Assembly: GCA_021397835.1 (NCBI GenBank)
Contig: JAJFZO010000087.1
Span: forward strand, 682,001 to 746,000
Origin: Moringa oleifera
Taxonomy: Eukaryota; Streptophyta; Magnoliopsida; Brassicales; Moringaceae
Length of the DNA stretch: 64,000 bases
Direction: 5' to 3'
Each line of letters begins with the position of its first letter. The stretch's first letter is position 1. Both the position numbers and the translations under genes were made by a program. Of the stretch, positions 11,001 through 23,173 are shown in pieces. Below the pieces are notes generated by a model, which ran no database searches, was not told the DNA's origin, and saw nothing but the letters and a program-made list of their open reading frames with translations.

Positions 11001-14000
11001 AAGTAGCGAATTGAGCTTTAATTTGGGGAAGAAGAAGTAAGGAGAGGCCAACAAGATTGTGATGGTGATAATGCTTTGGGACCCAATAGTTTTACGATGG
11101 CCTTCTTGAAATCAAATTGGGAGGTGATAAAGGAAGATATTATGAGGTTGTTTGGAAACTTCTATAAGAATTAAAAGTTTGTGAAGTCACTCGATGCCAC
11201 ATTCATTGTACTGATATCGAAGAAACCAAGGGTTGTATGAACCAAAATGTGTTTGTGAAGGAAAGGCAGATTTTGGATGCAATACTGATCGCAAGTGAAG
11301 TTATCGATAGTCAAAAGAGGTCGGGTAGAAGTGGTGCTGTATACAAGCTGGATATGGAGAAGGTATACAATCATGTATCATGGGAGTTACTAAGGAAAGT
11401 GGGCTGTGGCGGTAAGTGGAACAGTTGGATATATAGGTGCATCTCTTCCGCATCCTTTGCAATGATGGTGAATGGGAGCCCGTCAAAATTTTTTCAAGCT
11501 TCCAGGGCTTGAGGCAAGGGGACCCATTGTCCTTTTTATTGTTTTTACTGATCATGGAAGCACCGGTTGGTTTACTATCAAGGGCAGAAAGTGAAGGGTT
11601 GGTGGAGGGTTTTAGCATAGGTAGACAGGAAGATGAGATGAAAGTGAATCATATCTTCTTTGTGGATGATAAAATTATTTTTTGCAGTGCAAAGAAGGAA
11701 CAACTTGTTTATCTAAGGAGTATCCTGCTTATCTTTGAAGCTGTCTAAGGGCTAAATATTAATCTGAATAAATCTAAATCGGCAGTGGTGGACGAGGTGG
11801 AAAATGCAAGAGAATTGGACATTATTATGGGATGCAGTTTGACTAATCTCCGCATGAAATACCTGGGGCTTCCCCTTAGAGTTTGGTGAAAGATAAGGCA
11901 TTTGGAAAGGGGTAGTGGAAAGATTCGAACGGAAATTGGCGGAATGGAAGAAACAGTATTTTTCCAAGGCTGATAGGATAACCCTCATCAAAAGCACTCT
12001 CACAAACCTGCCTGTTTACTTCATGTCATTGTTTCTGCTGCCAAGAGAAATAGCTTCGAAAGTGGAAGCAATACAAAAAATTTCCTATCAGGCAGTTTTG
12101 GGGATGTATATAATTATCATTTGGTGAAGTGGAAGGTGGTGAACCCACCCATTACCTTGGGTGGCCTGGGGGTGAAGGACTTCTATCTGTTTAATAAAGC
12201 ATTACTGGGTAAGTGGCTGTGGAGATACATGGAGAAGAAGGAGGGTTTGTGGAGAAGGGTTCTCAGGTGTAAATATGGGGATTTGGAAGGGGGCTGGATG
12301 ACAAAATCAGGGAGAGGCACTTCTTGCTCTTGTGTGTGGAAAATAATGAGGAAGAAGTGGGAGACACTAAAATTCTGATTGAGTACAAGGCTGTAAATGG
12401 AAGCTCGATAAAATTTAGGCATGACTGCTGGTGTGGGGAGACACCATTGAGGGAGATTTTCCTCGAAGCATACTCTTTGGTGTGCAAGAAAGACTCCAGG
12501 TCAGCGAATGCTGGGAGGGTGGTAAAGTAGGAGGGGCATGGTATATTCAACTATGCAGGAAACCTTCAGAATTGGGAGGTGGGGCAGTTAAGTGAGCTGT
12601 ACTCCAGAATTCAGGGTGTCAGACTGGAGAGCACTATGGCAGACAGTGTTTTCTAAAAGCTAGGCAGTGCAGAGAGGCACTGTTTTCCTGTAAAATCTTA
12701 CTCTATGGGCTATTTAAGGGTGTGGGGGGTATTAAGTTTCCGTAGAATAGATTTGGAAAGCCAAAGTGCCGCCCAAGATAGCTTTTTGCACTTAGGAGGC
12801 AGCAAAGGGGAAGATCTTAATAATGGACAATTTAAGAAAGGGGGAAAATCATTGTCAATAGATGTTACCTATGTAAAGAACAAAATGAGTCTGTTGGGGT
12901 GTCAATGGACTGCATTGTTGTGGATTCTGGTTTTGAGGACATGGAGACTGTCTTGGGTGACTCCGGGATTAGTGGAGGCGGAAGTTGTGGCCTAGACAGG
13001 GCAGGGGCTGGGGAAAGGAAAGTGGAGACTGGGCATGATAATACCTCATTTAATTTTTTGGAGTCTCTGGCAAGAAAGAGACAGGAAGGCATTGGACAAT
13101 TGTAAAGCTCCATTCACTGTAATTAGAGATTCTTGGGTTTTACTGTTAAATTTCTGGGAGTTGGGTTTAGATTTTGTAAATGAGGAAGATTTAGCTGAGT
13201 TCATAGAGCTACTAACTTCTAAAAACTAATCAGACATGTAAAGGGTGCAACCCCCTTGGTGCTTAGTAAATAAAATTCTTTTTTGTTTCTGCTAAAAAAA
13301 AATGTTTCAGCTTAATCACTTGCAGAAACTGCTTCTTTTTTTTTTTTTATATCCAGTTATTCTGTTTTTGGCTTTTGTCTGGTATAATTCATATTGCTTC
13401 ATCCCTTTCCCTTAACTTGAGCGTTGAATAAATAGTTCCACTGCTGTTTGTTTGCATAACGTGCCAACACATTAACTGTGAAATCAAGATTCATATTGTG
13501 ATCACTTGGTACTTTGATTGCTGCGATGTATTGCCATATCCTTGAATAAATATCTTATTATTCCAAAACTAGACTTATCAATATTCATTCCTTTTCAGGC
13601 GGTTCAGCTCACCAAGTTTGACTACAGGCTTGCAAACAAGTTGGATACAGATTTGCAAAAGTTGAGATGCAGAGTTAATTACCATGCTTTAAAATTTACT
13701 GATCCTATTCTTCAAATGGGTAAAGAATTGGTCCGTCGAATGAGGTTGCGAAGCCAGTATTATATTGCATTACACCTGAGGTAATCTGGTTAATATTTGG
13801 TGCTCAGTAGTTCTGCTTAACATGTCTTATACACCCAAGCTCATAAATACATGCCCACTCAAAAAAAATTCATGCACAGCCATGTGGCTGTGCACATATA
13901 AAAAGTGGACATAATTTCTGACTCATTATGGTGCAATTCTTTTACACAAATCCTTGTGAAGGATAAATAACAGATCACTGTTTGAGTAAATGAACGAGAA

Positions 14001-14583
14001 TTATAGGAATGGAGTTTATTTATTTTAGTGGTGCATGATGCTATAAGCAGGGTCGGTCAGATTTCTTTCTTAATGGACATTTCGGCATTTGGAAAGCTTA
14101 GTTAATTGAATTGTAATAGCTAAGGAATGAATCTTCTGATAAGACCCCTCCAGATCAAAGGAACAAGTATGACATAGTTTATTGATGCAACCAAATGTTA
14201 TTTGTTACAGGTTTGAGCCTGATATGCTTGCATTCTCAGGATGCTATTACGGTGGAGGTGAAAAGGAAAGGAGAGAACTGGGTGCCATAAGAAAGAGATG
14301 GAAAACTTTACATGTAAGATTCAAATCTCTTTCTCTATGATACTAGTTAAATCTGAGAATTAATTCTCAATTTTTATGGACCCAAGTTTTAAAACATTAA
14401 ACCGAATTTTCAGTGAAATGTCATTATCTGTTCCAATTTGTTTGGTTTGTGAAATCCTCTGTTGGTTTTTCTTAATGGTTGTGATGGACTTATTGAATTT
14501 ATCTGCAGCAAGAATGTTAATTGCAGACTTTGTTTAAGATTTAGCAGTGAGCAATGTTTAAAATAATTCATTTGAAAGTCACT

Positions 14584-14633
<50 letters not shown>

Positions 14634-15690
14634 GGGGGGGGGAAGGGATTGGGAGGGACGGGAGAGTGCAGAATAAGAAGATACAAAGAAAATGGTATTT
14701 TGATCAGGTGTAAATGAGCCTGAGATTTTAGAATACCTAACATGAATTTTGTTTGGGGACCTACTCCAGACCTAGAGCATGTTAATGACATACCAGACTG
14801 GTTTTCAATTGATTGCAGAAAAATAATCCTGATAAGGAAAGGAGGCATGGAAGATGTCCACTTACTCCAGAAGAAGTTGGCCTGATGCTGAGGTCACTGG
14901 GATACGGTAGTGATGTTCATATCTATGTGGCATCTGGTGAAGTGTATGGAGGGGAAGAGACATTAGCACCCCTGAAAGCGCTATTTCCACACTTCTATTC
15001 AAAAGATACTATAGCCACAAAGGAGGAGTTGGAGCCATTTGCTTCATTCTCTTCCAGAATGGCTGCACTGGACTTCATTGTTTGTGATGAAAGTGATGTA
15101 TTTGTTACAAACAACAATGGTAATATGGCTAAAATATTAGCTGGACGAAGGTAAAGATTATTCTTTTCAACCCCTGTTGTTTTTTCTATGCTTGTTCTTA
15201 ACTGCTGGCTAACTTTTCAAACTTATATCATTACTCTAGGAGATATTTTGGACACAAACCTACTATTCGCCCAAATGCTAAGAAACTCTACCGGTTGTTT
15301 TTGAGCAAAGAGAACACAACATGGGAGGAATTTGCCTCTAGGGTTCGCACTTTTCAGCGAGGCTTCGTGGGGGAACCAAATGAGGTGAGGCCAGGCAGGG
15401 GTGAGTTTCATGAGAACCCATCTACCTGCATATGTGAAGATTCTGAAGCCAAGGCAACGAAAGATTCTGGAGCTAGAAAATTTGGAAAGGGATATGATCC
15501 AATGAGAAAAGATGTAATGAATGATGGTGATCACAATGATAATGATGATGATGAAGCAGAATGGGCTGATCCAGACGATGATGAAGATATGAGTAACCTT
15601 CGAGATGGAGGGCTGAACAATGGGACAGGTTTGGATTATGATGCACTTGCCTCAGAGGAGCCTGAGTTGGATGAAATACTTTCAGACTAA
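5055..15690 (+). CDS. DUF246/GT106-type (O-fucosyltransferase-like) glycosyltransferase
   Basis: Ten exons: 5055-5222, 5349-5399, 5530-5620, 5945-6021, 6577-6665, 6816-7002, 13599-13780, 14211-14313, 14819-15150, 15240-15690. They join in frame to 576 residues. Residues 1-13 are basic, followed by one membrane segment at about 14-38 (IRHVIPVISAVSCSLLILFA), giving a type II Golgi topology. Family blocks are ATSGGLNQQRTG (~118-129), ILNATLVVPKLD, the HLRFEPDMLAFSGCYYGG block (~280-297) and VTNNNGNMAKILAGRRR. This is the plant DUF246 group related to protein O-fucosyltransferases. Some members are rhamnogalacturonan-I rhamnosyltransferases or affect pectic arabinogalactan; the substrate of this one cannot be read from sequence. 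Odd features are an acidic tail and a 6.6 kb retroelement-filled intron 6. A possible poly(A) signal AATAAA lies at 16179. Confidence 0.92.
9396..10040 (+). mobile_element. Truncated Ty1/copia fragment (RNase H end plus 3' LTR) nested in the LINE
   Basis: From about 9396 an open frame reads the C-terminal copia RNase H: NSQSATYSAKNP, then HARTKHIQVRYHFIR, then SHNPADMLTKVV. It is followed by a polypurine tract (AGTGGGAGAT) and an LTR start TGTTGAG at 9649. The LTR contains TATATAAAAA near 9831 and runs to about 10040, where LINE endonuclease sequence resumes. No 5' LTR, gag, integrase or reverse transcriptase is present. The first residues are already inside RNase H, so the piece is 5'-truncated. 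Confidence 0.8.
9669..9790. repeat. ~20 bp tandem repeats inside the copia LTR
   Basis: Six degenerate units of 20-21 bases, each of the form TTATCTRAAAARGTATATAC, lie near the start of the LTR. The last unit ends at about 9790. Such arrays can occur in LTR U3 regions; regulatory function here is inference only. Confidence 0.8.
14583..14645 (+). repeat. Poly(T)-poly(G) tract with a run of 39 G in intron 8
   Basis: The intron between exons 8 and 9 of the glycosyltransferase gene contains T11 (14583-14593), G39 (14594-14632), A, G9, AA and GGG. On the sense strand the G run would be transcribed into the pre-mRNA. Such long G homopolymers are rare in plant genomes and may be partly an assembly or sequencing artefact. 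A proline-rich frame on the opposite strand is only its translation. Confidence 0.9.
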
Positions 15691-17400
15691 CAGAATTACC
15701 CTGAACTTATGAGCACAACTATACCTGACCAATTCTTTCATGAAATTTCTTTCCATCCTTTGGAAGAAGCTTGCACTGGGAAGAAATTTTGACCATTCTG
15801 TGTTTAAAGCCGTGTATGTAAAAAGATGGTGATAGCAAGAGGAATGTGCAACTGTGCAAAAAGATTGAGTCTCAACTGCGAGCTGTTCTCTTGGGTCCTT
15901 ATATGGTCTTGGGTTGAGGATGGAATCTTCTAATTAGTTTGCAAGTCTTTTTTGCTGTGAAGTTCATGGCAGGTATGCAAGGAGAAGACTGGTAGAAGAA
16001 GCTGGCATTTTTGTTCCTTTGCAAGATTTGCTTGCCAGACCAAGCATTCTGAGTGATTGTTGAATTGCTAAGAGAATTGCTGTTTTGGCTTTTTCATTGC
16101 TCTCAACAGAGGAGGATTTTCTTGATCATACTTTCAGGAACTCTCTCCCCGTGCCATATTAAAACTTCTAGGAATTGAAATAAACTTGTATTTCACCGAA
16201 TTGGTGACAAATATTTCATACCAGTTAAGGCCATTCATCTAGGTCTGTATACGTGTTCTCCAATAACATTTCTGTTAGATCTGTCAAATGACATTGAGAT
16301 TGATGGATTGTGGCCGCAAAAACATCTGTAAATTACTAATGTCTTTCTGTCTCGTTGCCTACAGTTTTTCTTTTTTTTCTTTTTATGTGTGTGAAATGGT
16401 TTTTTGACAGTTGTTTGACCTCTTCACTTGAAAATAATGCTGCATATTCTTACTATGACACTGCTACAGGATGGTGAAAATAAAAACCCTCTCATAGGGA
16501 GTAGCCATAAGCTTGCCATCTGACTTTATACACAACCAGGGTAGGAACTGATTTGCGTGCATATTTTATACTCCTACTGGGACTCATATGCCGTGACTCG
16601 TCGTTCGGCTTGCAGGGCAGGTTTAATCCATCTCAACATGATCCAATGGGCTGTGATCCGGTTTAAATTTGACAGGTCAAACCAGTTCAACTAGGAATTT
16701 GAATTGAACTGAACTTCATGGCGGGGTTGGCCCAGAAGCCAGTAACGATGGGCTGGGATGGCAAGCCGAACAGGCTAGCTTATATGTGGCTCGTTGGCCC
16801 CACTAGTTAATAATAATAAAAAATAGGTCAGCCGATGAGGGCCAGTAGCAGTCACAGGCTGTGTTGCCCCAATAGTTGACCGGTAAATCGCTCGGTGATC
16901 GAGTTTGAGATGGCTTTAGAAGATAAACTTCAGGAACTAGCAGGACCATTTCTTCGGGACCTGTCATTCTAACAGGTTTCTGTCACCCTTGTGATATTAT
17001 TGGTGGGATCTATCTGAAAAGTGGGAGGCAAAGTATGAAACTCAGGATCTACTTCATAGGATGGGAATCATGCCATGTCCGCTTTTCATCGACTTTTTGG
17101 GCCAAATTGAACGAGAGGGTCACCGCCAGTCATGCACCTAGCCTCCTAAGCAAAACACTAAATGCTTAGCTCTTTACTGTTTAATATTCAGGTTAGACAT
17201 CAGATAGACACATTAAACCAAATAGTCCAGGATCCAAAATTTTTACTAAACCACAAAATGGATGAAGAGAAAAATCAAAGAATGAATAAATTAAACATTA
17301 ATAGTTCCAAATATTCTGCTAGGAAGAAGTCTCAACCAACATTTACGCATTTCATAATATTAAAACCATCCAAGCAAAATATGGAAACCTGAAATCATTG
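15691..17400. other. 3' UTR of the glycosyltransferase gene and tail-to-tail spacer to ESV1
   Basis: Bases 15691-16200 look like 3' UTR with an AATAAA at 16179-16184. Bases 16490-17160 are more GC-rich than the rest and hold no open frame I could assign; they may be an old transposon remnant. The ESV1 stop codon is at 17403-17401, and its 3' UTR would lie just left of it. Confidence 0.45.
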
Positions 17401-20400
17401 TCAAGTAGGAGGCAAGTCTGGTGATTCATCAGCAGCTTGAGGTGGCAAAGCAGACCCAAAATCGAGGTTCGGATAAACACCAGGTGGCCTTTCCCGAGGT
17501 TTGATTGATAGCAACTGGTTTGAATCACCCACCACATCCGCCCATCCATAATGAGGTTCAGCTCTTCATCAAAAGTGAGATAATATCAATTGCGTGTAAA
17601 AACCAAGTATTCAAATCTGTATATTAATTTGAATTCAACTTCAAAGCAGCTGTGGCTGGTAACTCAACAAGTGGTGTTCTTACTCGTAATAGGTTTCCTC
17701 ATCCACAACAATATCCCAGCTTTCACCTGTTGTGCTCTTTCCATATTTGTGGACTTTACTGTATAAGGAGAAGGAATATTAGCTTCCAATACAGCACACA
17801 AGCAACTCATAATGAACAGATTCTGTTTCACAGGCATGATAAAGTTACTCATTTGGAATGCAACTCTTTACAAAGCAACAATTACTGATATGTCAATTAT
17901 GAAAGAAATGTTGCTAATTGACTTTAGTTTCATACCCATTTCCAAAATGTTCCTCCCCCCATGTCCTTGACCAACCTAGACATCAGATAAGATGAATTCT
18001 TAGTTATATAGAAAATGGATGAAAAACCAAACATTAACTTTAACTAAAATAACTCATTGGCAAAAGAGCAAGACATACGTTCATTACTGGGAGATACATG
18101 CCACGTCTCTCCTTGACGGGAACCTATCCCAGCAAAGAACTTCTCCTCCCACTTATCTCCCCACTTCGTTCCCAGTTCAGTCTCAGCCCACTTATCCGTC
18201 CTGAGGAGTAGGAGAAGGGAAAGTTAACTACAGGAAAATGCTTATTAAGAAACACAAATAATAGTTAATCCAGTCAAGTAAGCAAAGAGTTTTAGAATCT
18301 CCATGGCTATAGAATGACATAACCTAGTTTACATCACAGGCTATAGACACCATAACTGTCCAGTGATAGACAATGAATCTTCCATCAAATTTTGGTGGAA
18401 GCGCAATATATATCATAAATGCATGTGCAAGCAATTTTACAGCTCCAGTTGTACCAAATTCTAAAATGTTCTACATCAGTATAGGGGAACAATGAGAGGA
18501 AACCATTTTAGAACAGATCCTCTTCCATCGTAATGCTCTCCCCACTTCTCCCACCAAGACTGTTCATTCAGTCTACCATACTTGTGGGCCCCTTTCTCTG
18601 TCCAACCTTTAGCATCATATTTCTCCCACCTAAATCCAAAATATTGCATCATAATAAACATTGTCAGAGTGCAACTGCAAATACGATGCACATAAAATAT
18701 AACTTTGATTATTGTGCATTGTCTTATTGACTTACCATTTCTCATACCATCCGGCATTTTCTGTGCCTGACTTTGCTTGCTTCTGAGCACTTCTCTCAAT
18801 CCGCGCTAGATTGCTGCAATATAAAAACGCAGCAAATGTTATATTACAGGAAATTTTAGCACGATAAACTGAATTATTTACTTGCATTGGGCACACAATG
18901 TCAAAGACAAGACCTCCACTCATCTTGATGAAGGACCTCTTGCCATGTCTCCCACCATGAATCACCCTCAGCGTTTTTCCCAGATTTTTCCACACCTATG
19001 AAACATCAACTCTGCTTAGAGTAAGCACTAAAGTTTATTGCTTACCTGACCACTACAAGTAAACAGCCATCAGGAAAAACACATAATGTCAAAGCACTCG
19101 TGCATAGAAGAGAACATTAAAGTGATGAAACGATCCATTAAATTCCTAATTAATGTTGATATTATCCTTAGTTTTGGGTTGACCATGTTTGAATTTTGAG
19201 GACATTATAGAAGTCTCATCTAGGAAAGGAAAACAAAGGAAATTTATATACAGACAGACTCAAGATAATTAAAATAACCTAATCACAAAAAATTCAATAC
19301 CAAAGAAAATTTAATAACAAGTGAAATTGTTAGTTGCATTCAACAATCTCAGGAAAACATATCAGAATTTCCTAATAATTTATCACAAAATTCCAAATGT
19401 AGCAGATATAGTTGATGCTTAGAGTAACTAGCATATCTAGTAAATAAAAAAGGTAAGGAGGATACCTAGCTCTTTGTATCCGCTCCAGTCACTTTTCTCC
19501 CACCACTGTCAAGGAGATCAATAAATCCAGTTATATGCATCCACCTGGGATGATACTTAATAAGGTTATAAAAAGAATGTTAATGTAAAGCACTTGCAGA
19601 GACCATCAGAATGTTGAAATGTAATTCCAAAAATTAGAAGCCCATAACCTTTTCTTTTAGGTTGTAATATGGAAAATGGATGTTGCCTCTATCTTAATCT
19701 GGTACGGTGCACCAAAATTAAATTATCTACGTAATCATATGTTAGTGACAGGGTCCAACCCTACCTTAGCTAGCGTGGGTGTATTTAGTATTTACTGCCT
19801 TCTCATTTGCAAACTAGTCTAGAATGTGTCTAAAATTCAAGGGAAGAGCTTACTTGGAGTACTTTTCTTTTAAAAACTATTGAAAACAAATTTCAGACTT
19901 TGGGTTCCCCAATCACGTATTTAACCATTTGCATTCAAATACAGGTAAACTAAAGCTTCCCAGGCAGCTACTATTATCCAAAACCTTATGTAATTTAAGC
20001 CAACTGATTATGGATCAAAACATAACTGTATTCAGTTATAGTTGCAAATGGCCCTAACCTATATCTAAGTACCTTTGAACAGTTAAAGTCTGGCATGAAA
20101 AGGTGGCTAAATAACACAATTCTTATCCAATATGAGAATGTCATCTATCTTCTACATTAACAGATACTGCTCCAGTTAGAAATCCATCCCAATATCAGTT
20201 CTATTAGAACGTGGAATATGGGACTTTAAGGTTGTTCCAGTCACAATGCTGTTAGAACATCTAAAACACTGCAATGAAGGTGAACTTAGTACCTCTATGG
20301 ATTATCTTGAAGATCACAGTATTAGAATACATGGAATTTCACGAGAAAGAAGTTCCCCAAGAATAATTATGCTAAGGGATTAGCATCAATCATTCAAAAA

Positions 20401-22214
20401 ATTATCACATAGTGCTTCCAATTTGCTCACTTTCAGATGAACTATACATTATAATAATAGAATCATTTAATACCATTTCTTTCCATTCTGAGGAACCATC
20501 ATGGGATCGACCACCCATTCTTGCCCATCTACATCTGTATCCATTTTCACCCAGGTCCTCCCCGCTTTCTCGATACCAAGTACTGCCATCTTCGTTATTG
20601 CCAGTCTCATTAACATTTTCATTTAACAAGTTGATGCCCCAGTCCTTCTCATTTGCAATACCAGTGTCTACAGTAAGGGACCAGTGAACACAAATATGCT
20701 ATCAGGCATGATTCACTAATTCCATTAGTTCATAAATCAAACAGGATTTCACTCTGGACTTTCATATTTGTCCAAGGATAAGATGGGCAGGCTAAAATAT
20801 GATTTAAAACTAAAATGTTTGAGCACCGCAGATTACCTCTCTTTGGTGGAGTATCGCGGGACTGTGGACCAGTGTTTCTCGGGGTACAACGAGGATGGAA
20901 TTTTTCTTGTTTGGAAGTAAATCGAGATCTGCAAGAATTATTATTCAAAACATTATATATTTACCAAACATCATCTTAATTTGAAACAATCTTGTCATCT
21001 CTTACAGAAAAGGAAAAACGATTTGAATATTAAGAAGTGAATCACATGCAAGGGAGAAGAAAAGCGGCAGGCAGCATATGTTTCAGCATTCTTGTATTTT
21101 AAACAAACTAGGATAAACTCCCAGAATGTCATCAAAGAACATGATTAGATACATCAGATCATTTGATGCACACCTAGAAAGAAAAAGAATTTAAATGATC
21201 TAGTACTCTCTTGAGTTTGCATTTCAGAGAAGCTGATAAATAATTTGATTGTGGTCTGCTGCTCTAAGTATTTGCACCTTTATTGTACTAGGGAGATGTG
21301 TGCATCAAAAAGCCCTCATAGAGATTCCAAATGTGCTTAATTATACAAGCTCCTGCTCAAGTGAAAGCTCTTATATCTGGTCTCCTGGCTCTAAGTTAAT
21401 GAAGACAACAGTCACATTCAAAGGTTAATATCAGTCAGTGAAGATTATTTTAACAGCAACAGGATCTTCATGACAGACTTTGATTTAAAAAAAAACATAA
21501 AGTATTATAAATACAGACTGATATCTGCACTGCTCAACATCCACTTCCCTAAAAGAAGTATAACCACCAGTTACCAATATTTTTTTCTTCTTTATAGAAA
21601 CTCCAAATTCATCTACAAACTTCATAATTCATTATCTTAAGGATGTAGATTAGAATTGAGGCAATAAAATCGAACCAGTGCTTTCATTAAAATTTCACTA
21701 TTAAATTTGATGTAGCAGTTCCGGCTACAATTATTAACTTTTTTATGTAATTTTTTCCCAAAAGAAAAGGATAGCTCGAAATGAATAGAAAGAGATTAAA
21801 TGGCCTCGTAGATCCTTTACATCAAAGCAAGATCAAGGTCACTACCAGCATAAAAGACATGCTGCACACGCTTAGACATAAAACGCAATGATAGTAACAT
21901 ATAACGACTTACGGAGTAGAAGCAAAATGCATTCCAGCAGAAGCTTGAGTTCTCACTCTGTGAGGATTGTTCTTGCGATCGAACCGCCATTCCTCTACCT
22001 TCCCCGAACTCGTCCGCGACGCATTTGTTAGCCGATTCGGAACCTCGGAGTCAGAGCAGCAGCAGGTGAGTCGACTCACCCCGACTGCAGCTCCTTGGAC
22101 GCAGAGCTTCCTCCTCTTCTTCCTTAGGTCCAATGCATGGACGTGACCATGAAACCGCGAGGCTTCAGGCCTTCTTAGCCTGAAATGCAACTGAGTAGTG
22201 GAAGTAGCCGCCAT
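17401..22214 (-). CDS. ESV1: EARLY STARVATION 1-like starch-binding protein, chloroplastic
   Basis: Eleven exons on the minus strand: 22214-21913, 20928-20837, 20667-20474, 19505-19466, 18995-18914, 18813-18736, 18629-18504, 18200-18079, 17975-17936, 17758-17684, 17563-17401. They join in frame to 437 residues, close to Arabidopsis ESV1. The first ~70 residues are basic and Ser-rich, fitting a transit peptide. The rest is the Trp-rich domain with about 28 tryptophans in blocks such as EMWWEKSDWSGYKELG, DSWWETWQEVLHQDEW, QSWWEKWGEHYDGRG and KWGDKWEEKFF, followed by a Pro-rich tail. ESV1 and its relative LESV bind starch glucans in chloroplasts and affect the timing of starch breakdown. Length favours ESV1 over the longer LESV. 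The start ATG 22214-22212 is preceded by a CT microsatellite in the probable leader. Confidence 0.93.
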
Positions 22215-22344
22215 TACTTACGAAAATGCCATGGAAAGAGGAAAACAGGCACCAGTCAAGCAAACAAAAAGGACTCCTCTTGATTTGTGGTTGAGTACGT
22301 ACGCAGAGAAGTGGAAGCGGTGTTGAAGCACAGAAGAAGAAGGA

Positions 22345-22347
<3 letters not shown>

Positions 22348-22381
<34 letters not shown>
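22348..22381. repeat. (CT)17 microsatellite upstream of ESV1
   Basis: An uninterrupted CT run lies 134-167 bases upstream of the ESV1 start codon. Read on the gene's strand it is (GA)n, a type of tract common in plant core promoters and leaders. Confidence 0.95.
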
Positions 22382-22385
<4 letters not shown>

Positions 22386-22666
22386 AAAATGAATAAATAA
22401 ATTTGAAATGTTGTTGATGGAGTGGAGAGCAATATTTTAGGAATTTGTTCTTAAAAATTGGGGAAATACAAAAAGAGGCCAATGGGAAGAGAGGAGAGAG
22501 GGAGTAGAGAATCTATGCGTTGGGAACATTTGACGGAAGAAGGGACTTTGAGTAGAAGCGAAAACAAAACGGTTGAGTTTTAAGGCGGAGAACTTCAAGC
22601 AGATCAGATCGGTGCTTCTTCTTCGGCCGCGACTGGAGGCTGCAGAATCCCGCGATTTAATCATAC

Positions 22667-23173
22667 ACGTGAGCAGGTAGGGCCCCACTTCCCTCATTTT
22701 GGTATCCGCTTTGCCTTTCTGGACATGCCACGTGTCCTAACATGAGCCGTCAGCTTACTTCTTCTCGGGTTGTACTGTGGATCTCATCTTCTCGGTACCG
22801 AAAAATTAAATTAAAAAAGAAGCAAGTTAGTTCCGAATTAAATCAAGATCCCCCGTAATTATGGACATTGATGATTGTTATAGTACAAAATTTAACAATT
22901 TCAGGCTGGTGGTTACAAATTAGATAAAGCATTAAGAAAATATTCAGTATAATTCGAATTTTAAATTTTCCAAGGAAAGATTACTCGATGACGTGGTAAT
23001 TAGGGAGAGGATTGGAATTTAGACTTCCGGATCTTAAGGTCTCTCCATCTTATCCAACTTGTGTTTCAGATATGCCATGACCCTTTTTTTTAAAGTGCTC
23101 CACCTGCTTTTGCCACGTGGAAAAGACGTGGCAGATCGAATGAGGTTATCGTTATGGATAAGTTGAAGGACGT
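22667..23173. promoter_or_regulatory. Cluster of ACGT-core (G-box/ABRE-like) motifs upstream of ESV1
   Basis: ACGT cores occur at 22667 (ACACGTGA context), 22730 (GCCACGTGTC), 22991 (GACGTGG), 23115 (GCCACGTGG), 23126 (GACGTGGCA) and 23170 (GACGTGG). Most have the CACGTG or ACGTGG form bound by bZIP/bHLH factors. They lie about 0.45-0.96 kb upstream of the ESV1 ATG. The remaining spacer down to the next gene's 3' end holds no recognised gene. Regulation is inference. Confidence 0.5.

Larger units (their letters stand above)
7510..13302 (+). mobile_element. Degenerate L1-type LINE in the glycosyltransferase intron 6
   Basis: The order is that of a plant L1-type LINE. ORF1 begins at 7523 with about 40 open codons (start MAVFAIRIERKLFEFKGVRD) and a first stop near 7650. 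The endonuclease begins near 9128 (RILSWNVKDL, then DIVCLEETKIEE) and resumes at 10140 with IPWVFGGDFNEV. The reverse transcriptase runs about 11230-12000 and includes GLRQGDPLSFLLFLLIMEAP and the active-site block HIFFVDDKIIF. The C-terminal zinc-binding-like region is at about 12120-12420. The 3' end is marked by an A9 run at 13294-13302. Many stops and frameshifts make it inactive. It is in the same sense as the host gene. Target-site duplications were not recognisable. Confidence 0.88.

Noticed and set aside
7890..13229. Series of plus-strand open frames between 7.9 and 13.2 kb as separate genes
   Set aside because: They are fragments of one decayed LINE and a nested copia piece, with stops and frameshifts between them.
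14579..14848. Minus-strand frame with a long polyproline stretch
   Set aside because: The prolines are only the translation of the G homopolymer in an intron of the plus-strand glycosyltransferase gene.
22437..22697. 86-codon minus-strand frame upstream of ESV1
   Set aside because: No family resemblance was seen, and it lies in the ESV1 promoter region.
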